NCBI GenBank assembly: GCA_009809945.1
Contig: WTPW01000310.1
Location: 171,404-235,403, forward strand
From: Gigaspora margarita
Lineage: Eukaryota > Glomeromycota > Glomeromycetes > Diversisporales > Gigasporaceae
Reading direction: 5' to 3'
Length of the DNA: 64,000 nt
The notes under the pieces are model-generated. The model had not been told where the DNA came from. It saw nothing but the letters and a program-made list of their open reading frames with translations, and made no database searches. The stretch's first letter is position 1. Each line of letters begins with the position of its first letter. Below, in pieces: positions 34,861-46,700 of this stretch. A program made the translations under genes and the position numbers.

Positions 34861-35109
34861 CTAAGATAATATGAACAATAACATCATGAGCATACGAAAA
34901 TAACAGTAAATTTTTTTCATCGTACGCCCAAAATCTTATACTTATAATTGGTATTATAAGTGTTAAAAGCTTTGAAAGAACAGACGTGTAGAATATATCA
35001 ATGGTCGCTCGGAAACTTTTATCGCTTCAATAAATGTTATTAAAAGGCTTATTTTTTCTGAACAATAAACAAATAAACACTGTTATAGATGTGATATAAC
35101 ATGACATAG

Positions 35110-35408
35110 CAGGGATGGTAAATGATTTTAAATGACCCAAATGTCTCAAATGACAAATGACCAGTCATTGGTCATTTCAACCCAAATAACTTAAGAAGGT
35201 CATTTAACTCTGGTTAATTGATTGTCTAATACTTTTAGTCAATCAAAATTGATTATTGTTCTCCGTAAAATGAAACGCTGCTAGATACTATCCAATAAAA
35301 ACTATTCCACATGATAAATAACTGATGACCCCAAATGACCAGTCATCTTTTGATGAAAGATTTGCCATTTGTATTTTGGCTAAAATGACTAGGTTATTTC
35401 CATATCTG
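35110..35408. mobile_element. Probable hAT-like MITE with AAATGACC words
   Basis: The ends CAGGGATGGTAAATGATT and 'aggttatttccatatctg' are inverted and match the CAGGGATGG-type hAT consensus. Both flanks inside are filled with AAATGACC/GGTCATTT words. No convincing 8-bp duplication could be read, so the right limit is tentative. Confidence 0.55.
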
Positions 35409-35664
35409 TCGTAGAGCGACATTCCAATCGAATCATAAGATCAGACATGAAGTGATTAAAAAAAAAACCATTAGACAAAAAAATAAGTATTTACTATTTT
35501 TTAAAAAAAGTTCGTAAATAATAATTTACCGATTGCAAAATGATATAAATCATTTTTGAATTTACAAAATGGCATGTTAATTCATAATCGACGTGAATTG
35601 AGAAATGATGCGAACATATGTATTATTTAAAACATGCATTATACAAGTTTTCGTCATCAGAAGG

Positions 35665-35885
35665 ATGTCAACTCTATGAAAATGACCTAAATGACCAAAT
35701 GACCCCGAATAATCGACGTGAATTGACTTAATGACCAAATGACCCTGGTCATTTAGAAATGACCATAGTCATTTGGTCACGAGCCATTTTCAAATGATCC
35801 AATTTGAATGACCTCAAATGACCAGTTATTTTGAGGTCATTTAAGGACATTTGGAAAATTGGCAAATGACCAGGTCAGTTTCCAG
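35665..35885. repeat. Second AAATGACC low-complexity block
   Basis: Dense array of 'aaatgacc', 'ggtcattt' and 'caaatgac' words, clearly of the same family as 35110-35408. Ends are not resolved. A 19-base duplication 'ataatcgacgtgaattga' at about 35585 and about 35709 links it to the flanking DNA. Confidence 0.6.
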
Positions 35886-36088
35886 ATTTCGAACATAGGA
35901 TAATAAGATAGATAGCGATACAATTTCATCACTATAAGCTGTATATATTTATTAAGTAGGGAAAAGGTTTATAAAAGAGTATCTCTAAGTAGTTAATCCT
36001 TGAATTCACAAAATTATTCGTAATAAAATCGTTATACTTATTTTATCTTTGTATAATAAAATTATTGTTATTTATAGAATATTTACTG

Positions 36089-36787
36089 TGTTGTAACACT
36101 TGTCCCGTGACTATCGATAATCTAACTTTGTGGGTTCTAAAATTAGAGAAAGAAAGATTGAACCACTAAGTAGAGCCCGTTTAGATACAAGCTATTACAT
36201 TGATTAAATCATTGTGTCACGGGCAAAAGGTAGATCTACAAAATCGGGCACAGTAAACTTGTGACTAAAAGAAGTAAACGCCACCCTATTTGAGGCTAAG
36301 TGTTTGTCTATCGGGTAAGGCTTGTCAGCTGAATAGGATAAACAAACAAACACGAAACTCAACATCCGAAGAACAAGTATGTGTAGGAAGAAAAGAGAAA
36401 ATCAGATATAATTATGAGAGGCTGCGATGTTAAATATTGTAATAAGCAAAGCAAAGCCTTTGTATGATGTAATTATTGTTATAAGCCTTACTTTAGAGTT
36501 AGTTTCTTACATACTTCTTAGATAATTACCCTAAGCCCCATGGGTTCTTTAAGGAAGTAAAAAGTTATAAAAACCCTACGATTTCACTGTTGTAAAGGAC
36601 ATCCTATGGGATTCCAATAAATAATATAATACATTTAATAAAATTCCCTTGATAATTTTCTTTTAATAAATCATTTAAATAAAATACTACCAAATCAACC
36701 TCGTCACGCCTCTGGTGAGTTGCCTAATCACCTAAATCTGTATATTTCCACTTATAAGTTATTGACCCTACAGATCACCCCGTAACA
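36089..36787 (+). repeat. Probable LTR (solo, or 5' LTR of a truncated retroelement)
   Basis: It starts TGTTGTAACA and ends CCCGTAACA, the TG...CA form shared with the two full LTR elements in the window. It carries a TATA-like 'agttataaaaaccctacg' at about 36562 and 'ccaataaataatataa' at about 36615, in the right order for promoter and polyadenylation sites on the plus strand. An internal inverted pair 'tgtcccgtgac / gtcacgggca' lies at about 36101 and about 36217. No second copy is in the window. Confidence 0.45.
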
Positions 36788-36965
36788 ATTGTCTCATTTC
36801 TCGAACAATACCTGATCCCCGTAATTTCAATTTGTACTCGATAATGTGAGATCATTAAGTCATTTAACAATTGGCCCTACAAGCTTTGAGACCTGAACCA
36901 AATCTTCCAGCCTGCCAGTTCGAGGATCTAGAAGACTTGACCACCCGTTTGATAGTGTATAGATT
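36788..36965 (+). pseudogene. Possible retroelement leader and gag fragment
   Basis: Directly after the LTR come 2 bases and then TGTCTCATTTCTCG, in the position where the other elements have their primer-binding site (LTR, AT, TGG...). From about 36870 a frame reads as an acidic/leucine-rich segment (ALQALRPEPNLPACQFEDLE) for about 35 codons. It could be the start of gag, but no domain is recognisable. Confidence 0.3.
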
Positions 36966-37019
36966 AATTAGTTGTGTTGTTAGAAGTTTTTAGCTATCAC
37001 ACCAATAGGCACCACTTTC

Positions 37020-37680
37020 ACAACGTGCAATTGTCACTATTATATTTATGGTTTGAAATTTTAACATTCTTAATCATAGCAGAAAAATGCATATTAAAAA
37101 GAGCCCATTTGGAAATACCAATAACAAAATGAACAATACTCCAAAAAAAAAGTTATTTCTTGAAGAATTAGAGTTATAGTATAATTGTTATAAAATTACA
37201 AATCCAAATTTTTGGCCCATAGCTCTTTTCGCTATTCGGGTCCCCATCAAGAAAAATTTTTTATTTAATCTTTAAATAGAATACATTCAGTAAAAAAGTT
37301 GGATATAAGTTATAAAGGTTAATTATACAATATAAAAATAAAATTTTTTTTATATAGTTTATGCATTTTCTAATGTTTGATATATACAAAAAATATTGAG
37401 GCAAAAAAAATACTGTAAAGGCAAAATTCACATGATCAAAACTTAATTAGTAAATTTTTTTAATTATTAATTTAATTAAAAAATATATAGATGATAACGA
37501 TAAGATAAAATATTTAATTACTGATACGATAAGATAACATTGATAACCTGTTTTGGATCAAAAATGTGCATTGTGGAATTGTAAAATTATTAACAATCAC
37601 AATTCCACTACAATTGAAGCTTGTGTAATTGGGGAATTACTAAATTTAAACATTATAAACATAATTTTTATAGGAATAGA
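37020..37680. other. AT-rich spacer
   Basis: No gene or bounded element. The open frame at 37553 overlaps the left arm of the foldback element and is not supported. Confidence 0.5.
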
Positions 37681-37688
37681 AATTTGTT

Positions 37689-38242
37689 GCACCCCCATGA
37701 TTCGACCAATCAAATCGCCCGATTTTGTAGACAAAAAATTTTTTTTAAAAAACTAAAAATTCTACTAGTAAAATATAAGAATAAATAAGCGAAAGTGTAA
37801 AATTTTATTCTGAACAACTTTTTCTAAATTACAAAGATAGATTATCTTAATAAAAAATGATATTTTATAAGAAAAACAAAAATTTCTAGCGTTAGCACAT
37901 ATAGAACTTTTTTTTACTAATTTAATCTATATTTATATTAAGTATTATATGTAAAATTTTACGCTAAACAACTTTTTCTAAGTAAAAAAGGTAGATTGTT
38001 TTAGTAAAAAAATGTTTTATATGTGCTAACTCTTGAAATTTTTGTTTTTTCTTATAAAATGTCTTTTTTTACTAAGACAATCTATCTTCCTAACTTAGAA
38101 AAGTTGTTCAGAATAAAATTTTACATTATATAGTATGCTATTATATATATATTTTATACTTTTTAAGTAAAAACTTTAATTTTTTAAAAAATTTTTTTTG
38201 CCTACAAAATCGAGCGATTTGATTGGTCGAATCAGGGGGTGC
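37689..38242. mobile_element. Foldback element, about 0.55 kb
   Basis: Inverted ends GCACCCCCATGATTCGACCA and 'ttggtcgaatcagggggtgc', extended by 'atcaaatcg(c)(c)cgattttgtag'. The arms pair along the whole length with the centre near 37966. Sub-hairpins use CTGAACAACTTTTTCTAA and 'gatagattatctta', as in the element at 2538-3578. Non-coding. Confidence 0.75.
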
Positions 38243-38477
38243 GATATGTCACAGGTGTGACAAAATTATATTCTCAATTTTTATTACTTATAGATTATTA
38301 ATACCTAATATATAAAACCACATACTTAAACCTAGCGTAGAGCTGCAGTCCACAGATTTTATTATATATCATACATATTTCAAATTTATTAATTTTTCCT
38401 CAAGTTCACGAAAAATTAAATCACTGATCAGAATGGCTAAAAATTTCATATAATATTTTTTTCAAATACTATTATTA

Positions 38478-39010
38478 AGGGGGCATCCATAAATTACGTT
38501 ATGCATGAGGGGGGTCCTCCAAAATATAACAATTTTCCAATATGTAGAGGGGGTTCCCTCCAACATAACGCAATTTTTTTATAAAAATTTGTCTAAAACT
38601 TGATCCAGTGGTCCAAATTGGATGATTTTGGTACCATTCGAATCGTCTCGAGGAGAGGATTCGAATGGTACCAATTTCATTTGATTTGGTTTACTGGATC
38701 ACGTTTTATTAACGAAATACTATTGTTTATTATGTTTTCTTATAAAATTACTATAAAATCAATAGTATTTTGTTAATAAAACATGATCCTGTGATCCAAA
38801 TAAAATGATTTAGTACCACTGGATTCGTCTCATTGAGTCAAAACGAATGGTACCAAAATTATTCCAATTGGATCACTGGGTCATAATATATTCAAGTTTT
38901 TGTAAAATTTTATATATAAACATATGGATTTTTAAAATTTTTTTTATATAGTAAAAGGGGGTCAAGAGCTACTATGTAGGGGTACATAAAATTATTTATA
39001 GATGCCCCCT
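38478..39010 (-). mobile_element. GGGGGCATCCATAAAT MITE, copy B (533 bp)
   Basis: Full-length copy of 12834-13368 in the opposite orientation. The ends AGGGGGCATCCATAAATTAC and 'atagatgccccct' and the internal 'gaatggtacca' and 'gtgatccaaat' palindromes are conserved. Confidence 0.85.
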
Positions 39011-39840
39011 AAAGGTTTTTTTAATAATTTTGATATTTAGTATTTTGTTCCTTTGAGATTAGCACCTTTTTTAAGCTTTTAGTAAATAATCTTGCATAAA
39101 TAGTTAACAATTCTATTGAATATAATTGTATCTATATCAGCAAAAATGAACTTGAGAATTTTTTTTAAAAAAGACCCCTGAGATAGCAGTTATCTAGGGC
39201 ATCATGTGACAAGCTTTTGAATTTTAAATGTTGTCAATTATTTTTTGAAATAACAATTATGGTGCAGAACATTGTTAAACAGAATTGGGTATATTTTGTG
39301 GTTAGCGCATGTTACTGTGTAAATTTTTGTTGATTTCTTACCATTACCAGTACATCACATTTCTTGTATAATATGAAATATAGTAGGGATGGTTTCCTTT
39401 GACTTTTTTGATATCACTTATGCAGAGTTTTTTTTAAAGAAAATTCTATTTTAGTAGGACTAATAATTTTTCTTTGTTCATTTTGGAAAGCATTGTAGTT
39501 TTCGATTTCTAATATAATAATTTCATTGTCACTTGTTATTTAAAGAACATTTTCAAATATTGTCATTAGCATTTTTATTACAACGTTTTTTATCATTGCA
39601 GCATTTTTGAATATATATGATTGTAAATCTGTAATTCCTGACTAATGTCGTAACATGGCATTATTTTTAATGATCAATATAACCATATAGGTGAATTGAA
39701 TGCATTTTCATTAATGTGATATTTTCAAATTGCACATCAATTTTATGATTGTTTTGAATTTTACCCAATCAAGTTTTTATTTTGATTTCTTATTTTGGGA
39801 AACCGTTAAAGTTTATATATTTTTAATAATTTAATCAAAA

Positions 39841-40322
39841 TTAGGGCAAAGGTTAGTTAGAAGTTAAATTTAGAAATATCTTATAGGTAAAATTGCCTTC
39901 CTAACATTTTTTATTAATACTCTGAGACAGGTTTAGACACTTATTTCTTGGATTTTTGTGTTTTTCACTTTTTTTCTTTGTTTTTGTCTCATCAGGCTAA
40001 TTCGTGACAATCAAAGTTTACAATTTGATTGGTTGCCAGTTATGTGATAGTGCCTGGCTTTAACGGATTCTTAAAATAGGAGGTAGGCTAAAGCGGAGTG
40101 AGTTTTTAATGATTGGCTACTGATCAGCCAATCAAATTGTAAAAATTTGATAAACTCGGATCAGCTCGACAAAACAAAACAAGTTAAAAAAAGAGAGAAC
40201 TGTGAAAAACACAAGAAACAGTAGTCTAAATTTACTTTGGTGTATCAATAAAAAATGTCAGAGAGGCAATTTTACCTATATGTTCTCTTAAAATATAAAC
40301 TCAAAATAACCCTAACCCTTTT
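39841..40322. mobile_element. Palindromic element, about 0.48 kb
   Basis: The left arm 'ataggtaaaattgccttcctaacattttttattaata' pairs with 'tatcaataaaaaatgtcagagaggcaattttacctat'. Further in, 'atttttgtgtttttcac' pairs with 'gtgaaaaacacaag'. A central 'gattggctactgatcagccaatc' palindrome lies near 40112-40134. The outermost bases are telomere-like on the right ('aaccctaaccc', 40309-40319). Non-coding. Confidence 0.65.
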
Positions 40323-40435
40323 TGCGAGGTGATCTAAAAAGAAAATAACTATAAATCGAGCCAAATAATGCTGACTATAGCCAAAAATCATTGTATTTTT
40401 AATTTTGTCACATTTCAAATGATTAACATATGCAT

Positions 40436-40988
40436 TGTTACCCCTGCATACCGAATACATGCCGTATGTAATAGTATGGCACAGATATACTATGTTAGAT
40501 ATACTGATCGTACCATATGTGCCGCATGTGACAGATGTGCCACATGTAACTAAGATGTCACATGTGACAGGTGTGTCAGATGTTGCAATAGAAGCATAAG
40601 GGGTTGATGTGATAGAATTGGCATAAGAGACTGATATGATGAAAGGAGCATAAATGATAGATTAAGCCTTTATAACCCAAGAGCTGCATGTATTTATTAG
40701 TAAATAATTTCTTATAAATATAGGTGATAACCACTCCACTTTGTAGGCATGTTCACTATTACACTTCTTTATTATTAATAAAAGACAAATTATACAAAGT
40801 CGATTCTATAAATTACATCATGCACTCTTTCTAATTGCTAAATCACAACATATATAAACCCTCTCACTTATCTATATACTAACAACTATGATAAATACTG
40901 CATAGTTTATGTCTCTGTGCTCATGTGACTACCTATCGATAGCTGCTCTGTTAGCCTCGATTTCTGAGAGGTAATACAAAGATTAACA
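40436..40988 (+). repeat. 5' LTR of the gypsy element
   Basis: It begins TGTTACCCCTGCATACC and ends GATTAACA. The 5' part is a string of 'cacatgtgac' type words; 'aagcctttataac' (about 40665) may be the TATA region. It is matched by 50375-50925. Confidence 0.93.
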
Positions 40989-40990
40989 AT

Positions 40991-41006
40991 TGGTGATGAC
41001 TCTGAG
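40991..41006 (+). other. Primer-binding site
   Basis: TGGTGATGACTCTGAG starts two bases after the 5' LTR, where a tRNA 3' CCA end would pair. The minus-strand element at 55.7-60.2 kb has a similar site (TGGCTATAACTATGAG) with the same 2-base spacing. The tRNA identity was not determined. Confidence 0.75.
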
Positions 41007-41190
41007 ATTCAAAACATGATACGACAAGAAATTCTTGGGTTGGATTTGATAAGCCAACTCACATGTACTGCAGTATTAGATTCTGTGTGAATCAACAAGA
41101 AATTAAAAATATATAATAATAAGTAAACAGTAACAGGTATAACAAAAAAAAAGAGAGAAAAGAAAAGTTTATTTTAATTATAGATTAGTC

Positions 41191-41640
41191 ATGGATTTCA
41201 CATAGCTATAACAACTTTTCAAGCAAGTAGCAGACAGTTTCAAGGAGGTTGCCAATGAATTCAAGCGGGCGGTGCCAAGTGGTACAAAAGAGCTAAATAT
41301 TGTCAAGGTAGAACTGTTCTACAGTAGGGAGGAAGAAGATCTAACCAAGTTGATAGATATGTTTGAAAAAGTAGCCTTGGCCAATAATTGGAAGAATATC
41401 AAGAAAATTGAGATTGCTTCTGGTTATTTATTCAGAGCTGCTACTTACTAGTATGATGATATCAAGAGTACTATCACTAGCTGGTCTGATGCTGAAGACA
41501 CCTCATTTGTGGCCTTGTTTAACAAACATTTCAGAACTCTTGAGCGAAAAATAAATGGCATAATGAGCTTCATAATGTTGAACAAGAAAAAAGTGAATAT
41601 TTACCCAAATATGTGGTCAAATTTCATTAGGAAATTTTTT
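41191..41640 (+). pseudogene. gag, N-terminal part
   Basis: From ATG 41191 one frame reads through about 150 codons. It has a capsid-like core (LIDMFEKVALANNWKNIKKI, then IASGYLFRAATY, then SWSDAEDTSFVALFNKHF), the pattern of Retrotrans_gag domains. In-frame stops lie at about 41203, 41209 and 41449; the last falls where a Trp-Tyr pair is expected. The frame then enters the inserted DNA after FIRKF. It would form the virus-like particle shell in an intact element. Confidence 0.75.
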
Positions 41641-41942
41641 AAATAGATATTGATCGATATATAACAGTTAATCATTTTATATCAATTAAAAAATAACGTT
41701 AAATATCGATTAACTGGTTAAAAATCGATATATATCTATAATCGATATAAATTATTTTTGATATAAATCGTTATATATGTATAAATCAATTATAATTGTG
41801 ATCAATATATAACGATTATTCCTTGCAACAGTGGGAATAAGAGTTACATCCCTGTCATTTGGGGCCTTTCTGGTCTCAGTAGGTCAGAGACCTACTGCGT
41901 TCGTGGGGAATAAGAGTATTATTCTTCGTTTTTATAAAATGT

Positions 41943-42139
41943 TATGATGGGCTTTATGACTCATAGTCACTACTTTTAATCAATAAAAAAATGGGGTTTC
42001 TAGTGATGCAAGTTATTTTCTAGCAATGTTTGTTATTTTCCCAGAAGTCCAGGAGTTGCTAGGGAAATAACTTGCATCATAGAAACCCCATTTTTTTTAT
42101 TGATTAAAGTAGTGACTATAAGTCATAAAGCCTGTCATG
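41943..42139. repeat. Foldback, about 95-bp arms
   Basis: 'gggctttatgactcatagtc...aatggggtttctagtgatgcaagttatt' is repeated as its complement 'aataacttgcatcatagaaaccccatt...gactataagtcataaagcc', around a loop near 42045. It may be a small MITE. Confidence 0.75.
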
Positions 42140-42469
42140 ACATCATATAGAAACTGGAATAAATAGTAAATAATTAAAATGATCTGTAGTATATATATAC
42201 AAATTACAGTATTACAAGAATCTTTGTTTAGATCTTTTTATTTTTTTCAATCTTTTTTTTATTTCTCGATCTTTTTTTTTTTAAAATTTTTTGTTTTTCA
42301 TAATTTTTTTTTATTTCATTTATTTATTTATTATTTATTTTATTTATTTATTATTTTAAATAAATAACAGTATACATAGGGCTATAAAAAGATAAGTTTT
42401 TTTGATTTTTTGTTTCTTTTTTAATATTAGTACTAACTGGTGCTTCTTTTGCAGGTAGAGTTTCTTTCG

Positions 42470-42835
42470 TTGGTTGTGCAATTGGTGTTGTCCATTATGG
42501 TGTATCGTTGGTATCATCCATTACAGTGTGTCATTGGTGTCATCCATTATAATATGTTATTGATATCATTTAATTCAGTACTTTTCTCTTCGCTGGTAAT
42601 ATATTTTTGTTTTTAATTTTTTTTCACTTTTGCTGTTTTTAATATTGCTGTTAGTAAATTTTATTTTGCCTTCATTGGTGCCTTTTTTAAGTTTCTTTCA
42701 TTGGTTGTGCAATTGGTGTCATCCATTACGGTGTGTTATTGGTATCATCCATTATAGTGCGTTGTTGGTATCTCCATTACGGTGCGTTATTGGTATTGTC
42801 CATTACAATATGTTGTTGGTGTCATTTAATTTAGT
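42470..42835 (+). repeat. Minisatellite, 26-27-bp unit, two arrays
   Basis: Unit 'attggtgtcatccattacgg' followed by 'tgtgtt' repeats about 3.5 times at 42476-42570 and about 4.5 times at 42707-42830. The flanks of both arrays are also duplicated ('tttctttcgttggttgtgcaattggtg', 'catttaattcagtacttttctctt'), so a larger unit of about 240 bp was duplicated first. The open frame at 42630 is a reading of this array. Confidence 0.85.
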
Positions 42836-43362
42836 ACTTTTCTCTTTGCTAGTAATTTCTAGTAGTGGCTTTGTTTTTGACAATTTTTGGCACTTCAGTA
42901 TATTTTTAGTAAGTCTTGTCAGTGTTTCGCTTTGCCATTGTATGTAGTGCTTTCGAACTTTGCCATTTGGTAATTTCAAATTTTGCTATTTTGTTTACAG
43001 GTTTTCATTAGTTTGGTGTTTGTGTTTTCGCCATTGGTTTCCATGTAGTCTGTCTTCACTTGAACTAGATAGGTTTTGTTGTTTCTTTCTTTCTCAACTT
43101 GCATAGTGCTTTTGACTTCATTGTCGTTAGTGTTTTTAGACTTTTACCATTTCATTGATATTGTTAAAGAGGTTTTAAGCTCTTGACATTCTTGTGGTTT
43201 TTTTTTACTTGGTAAGTCGCTTTGGTATTTTTAGCAATTCTTGTATATTGTAGATAAGACTTTATTTTAGGCAAAATAAAGGTAATAGCTGAAACAAAGG
43301 ACGAAGCAAAGGTGATAGATAAAATGAAGAAGTGAACCCAATTGTTGAAGCGAAGCTATTGA

Positions 43363-43720
43363 GAACTGGAATTGTCACAAAAAAACATATAACACTTTTT
43401 TGTTTGTTCCTTTTGTCTTTTGGTATTATTAATTTACTAATCTTTTTTTTTACTACCAAGTTTTGTCAAGGTATTGAAATGGCACCAGGAATGGAGATTC
43501 AAAAACCAGAACTATTAAAAAAAATGTATATCTTTTTTTTGTCTTTTGATATTATTTGTTTACTAACTTTTTTTTTGTGCTATGTTTTGTTGAGGTATTG
43601 ACCAGGACTGTTGCAAAAAAAAATATTAGCACTAGAAATAGAGATTCAAGAACTGTGACAATCGCAAAAAAACTATATAGCGCTTTCTTGTTTGTTCTTG
43701 TTATATTATTATAGAAAATA
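43363..43720 (+). repeat. Degenerate tandem repeat
   Basis: Words 'tttttttgtcttttgatattatttgtttactaac' and 'gagattcaa(a)(g)aac' recur about 2.5 times with a spacing of roughly 130-150 bases. The hydrophobic 89-residue open frame here follows from the repeat. Confidence 0.5.
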
Positions 43721-44067
43721 TGTAGTAATTATAGAATTATATAGAAATTATATAATGTAAAAATATATAAAGTTTTTTAATAAATTAAAAATTTTTTAAA
43801 ATCAAATTTTTTAATAAACTATATATCTTTTATTATTAAAATATTAATTGTTTTTATATTGATTATATTAGATGCATTTTGTAAATTGATTATATATCGA
43901 TTATTAACCTATCATGGATATATATTGATTATAATCACTATCAATATATTGGTTATATATCAATTAACCAGATATATATCGATTACTATCACTATTAATA
44001 GATTGCAACAGGGGTGTGTATAATCAATATATATCCACATGGTTAGTAATCAATATATATCTATATA

Positions 44068-44343
44068 TAAAATTTGCTGATGTTAAATGCCTCAAAAAGA
44101 AAGTTGATCCCAGAAATAAACTACTCAATGACTATGTCATTTAGCTATTCTTGTCAGGGCTTCGACAAGAAATCGCTATGTACATCGTGATGAAAGACAC
44201 TCAAACTCTAGAAGAAGCCATCAAAGTAGCTGAGCAAGTAAGAGCCAGAAAGTACTACAGGAAGAGTAACTTGGAGGATAGGAAGGTTCAGAAAAGAAAA
44301 TTGGCAGACGACATAGACCTTTTGGCACAGAAGATGCAATAAA
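44068..44343 (+). pseudogene. gag, C-terminal part
   Basis: Gag resumes with KFADVKCLKKKVDP and FLSGLRQEIAMYIVMKDTQT, then LEEAIKVAEQV, the usual capsid C-terminal helix pattern. A stop sits at about 44140, and the frame closes with TAA at 44340-44342. Confidence 0.8.
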
Positions 44344-44439
44344 TGTTATTGAACTATGCATCACTTACCTTAGCAATTATAACCCAAGATGATTATAATG
44401 CCAAATGTCCTATCTCTAGACAAGTCCACGAACTGAAGG

Positions 44440-44780
44440 CCCTAAAAATTGTAGATGCTATGTATGTAAGGAGAAAGACCATTTAGCATGCAGTTATAGA
44501 AACTAAAGGAATCCCTAAAGTGGACCTAGTGGTCGAAAAAATAGAAGAGTAAATAGGGCCTGGGTGAATACAATTAATGACTACTCCTCTGATGAAGAAC
44601 AGGTATATGCTGGAATGAGGGAGCGCCCCAAGCTGTACGATAATAATAGAAGGAATCTCAAAGAAAAAAGATCAGAATCACAGAAGGAATTCAACTTGAG
44701 AAGTTGTACAAAGTTGGACCCCATGCTAGTAGAAAATGACTACTCTACCCAAGGAACCATGAGAAAAAGTTAAAGTCAAA
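44440..44780 (+). pseudogene. gag tail with zinc knuckle
   Basis: Around 44456 a frame reads C-YV-C-KEKD-H-LA-C, a nucleic-acid-binding knuckle of the CCHC type with a shortened last spacing. It is followed by a basic/Ser-rich segment and a linker frame (NDYSSDEEQVYAGM...). Stops separate these pieces. Confidence 0.65.
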
Positions 44781-45009
44781 AAGGCAGCTGTCAGTAATTG
44801 ACCAAGTCATGCCTATGACGTGTCAGAAGATATTCTAGATATGCAGTCCAGTGCAACTTTTGCACAGATGCTACAATATTCCAACCAAAGGAGGGACCTT
44901 GTTAAAATATTATGCCGCAGTTCCTGACCCATTAGACCCACTAACATTAACCACATAACAAATGTGGAGACTCCGGGATGTGCCAGACTACTGCAGCAAA
45001 ATATCATAT

Positions 45010-45350
45010 ACAAATTCAAAAAAACCTTGTAGTGTGATTCTCAACTCTGGGGCAGCAGTAAACATTATTACAAATAGGCTCAGACAAAAGTTAGGCCTTG
45101 GAGTTGAAAACCTTCCAAAGTGATAGTAGTTATGGCTAATAGTTAGAAGAAAAGGGTGCTAGGGCAGATAAAGGAAGTGAAATTAATCGTACAAGGTATC
45201 CTTATACCTACCCTACTCCAAGTGATAGAATCTCTGACGAGACCCTCCTGTTGGGTACCGATTGGTTTGAAATAGTACGGGCGCAGCGGGACTTTAATAC
45301 CAGGACCTTGAGGATAAATTATAGAGGGAAGGGGCAGTTGTACTAACTAC
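45010..45350 (+). pseudogene. Aspartic protease domain, active-site Asp changed
   Basis: The frame around 45029 reads SVILNSGAAVNIITNRL, matching the D-S/T-G-A retropepsin active site except that Asp is Asn (AAC). The change from GAC lies in a CpG context. The later GTDWF segment (about 45258) fits the end of the domain before RT. A stop lies at about 45120 and a frame change at about 45230. Confidence 0.75.
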
Positions 45351-45445
45351 TCACTTAGACAATTGACCTCTATTGGTCAACAAGAAAGAAGAGTCAGACG
45401 AAATGGATGATCTAATAGAGAACTCGAATTCAAAGAAGAAGAGGG

Positions 45446-45719
45446 TAGGGTTCCACAATTTGATTTGATCTTCAAATATTAAAATCAAATATTTGATCAA
45501 ATTCAAATTCAAATTTGACTATATTGATTTGATCAAATTCAAATCTGGCCAAATTTGATTTGATTTGACAAATATTTAATTTGATTTGAAAATTACTATT
45601 AAAAATTCAAATTCAAATCAAATTCAAATCCAAATATTTGAATCAAATCAGGGTCAATTTGATTTGATCAAATTCAAATTGACCCAATATTTGATTTAAT
45701 TTGAATTTGAGAAAACCTA
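45446..45719. mobile_element. hAT-like MITE, 274 bp, sister of 30754-31036
   Basis: Ends TAGGGTTCCACAATTTGATT and 'gagaaaacct'; flanking 8-mers GAAGAGGG and AAAGAGGG (7 of 8). The body is CAAAT/ATTTG low complexity. It lies in the gypsy polyprotein linker between PR and RT. Confidence 0.88.
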
Positions 45720-45728
45720 AAAGAGGGA

Positions 45729-46700
45729 GTGTACGAATGTGAAATGTACTATTCAGAAGGGTGGGAACTAGAAAATGAAAGTGAAGTTATGTGTGAGGTC
45801 TATTTAGAAGATAACCCAGCCATGTACCTAATCGAAATCGACCCTAGTGGCCCTATTACTTCAGAAGTCTGGGCACACCTAAGTGTGGACAAAAAATCAG
45901 TGGTAGAAGAATTATTAAAGTCAATAAGGAGGTTTTCGCAGAAAATATTGCAGAAGAAGGTCAAACTTTAGGGCTCAGTTGTACAAACCTAATTTGCCAT
46001 GAAATAAATACTAGTATAGCCAAACCTACCTACTACTGGACATCAAGGGACAAACAAGAGTTCTTCTATAATGAAATTCAAGCTATGAAAGAGAAAGGTA
46101 TCATTAGAAGATATGAGGGCAGCCCTTGGGCTTTGCTAGTAGTAGTGGTGCCTAAGAAAAATGGTAAAAAAAGATTATGCGTCGACTATAAAAAGCTAAA
46201 CAGTACACTAAAAAGGATATATATCCCCTACCTTTAATCGAAAAAGTCCTGGAAGCTTTCCACAGTGCATAGTGGTTCTTGAGTCTAGACTTGGCCAGTG
46301 GTTACTAGCAAGTGGCCATGCGTGAAGAAGACAAAAGAAAACAACCTTTATAACTAAATTCAACACTTACAAATTTAACGTAATGCTGTTTGGCTTATGT
46401 AATGGCCCCGCCATGTTCCAAAGACTCACAGACAAAGTATTACATGAATTTAAGAACATATTTGTGGTGGTATATTTGGATGATATCACTGTGTATTTAG
46501 AAACCTTCAATGATTACGTGCAGCACCTAAAGGAGGTTTTCTCGGTATTAAAAGTAGCAAAATTAAAATTAAATAAAGAAAAATGCCATTTTTTAGGCCA
46601 GAAATTAAGTTCCTTGGGCACATGATAAATAAAGAAGGAATCCTACCTGATGAAGACAAGTTGTTAAAGTCAAGAGCTTTCTCATGCCCATGAACCTATG
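45729..46700 (+). pseudogene. Reverse transcriptase domain
   Basis: After a leader (VWAHLSVDKK), the RT appears across three frames: AMKEKGIIRRYEGSPWA and KRLCVDYKKLN (about 46170), then SLDLASGY, then FNVMLFGLCNGPAMFQRL and VYLDDI (about 46471, the YxDD catalytic box). It ends with LKLNKEKCHFLGQ. The Trp expected after SGY is TAG (46306-46308). At least three frame shifts are needed. The function would be copying element RNA into DNA. Confidence 0.9.

Larger units (their letters stand above)
41640..44067. mobile_element. 2.4-kb composite insertion in gag
   Basis: It interrupts the gag frame between 'aggaaattttt' and 'ataaaatttgctgatg'. Both edges carry dense ATCGATATAT/ATATATCGAT words (41645-41815 and 43850-44065), the same style as the hAT-like elements. 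The 9-mer TTGCAACAG occurs inside both edges (about 41824 and about 44003) and may be a duplication left by a second, inner insertion. The interior holds a 190-bp foldback and two minisatellite arrays (listed separately), and AT-rich DNA without a credible gene. Confidence 0.55.

Noticed and set aside
35110..35885. AAATGACC blocks as a CRISPR-like array
   Set aside because: The words are irregularly spaced, occur on both strands, and the left end matches hAT termini; the host is a eukaryote.
42179..42947. Hydrophobic plus-strand open frames suggesting membrane proteins
   Set aside because: They are readings of T-rich low complexity and of the 26-bp minisatellite.
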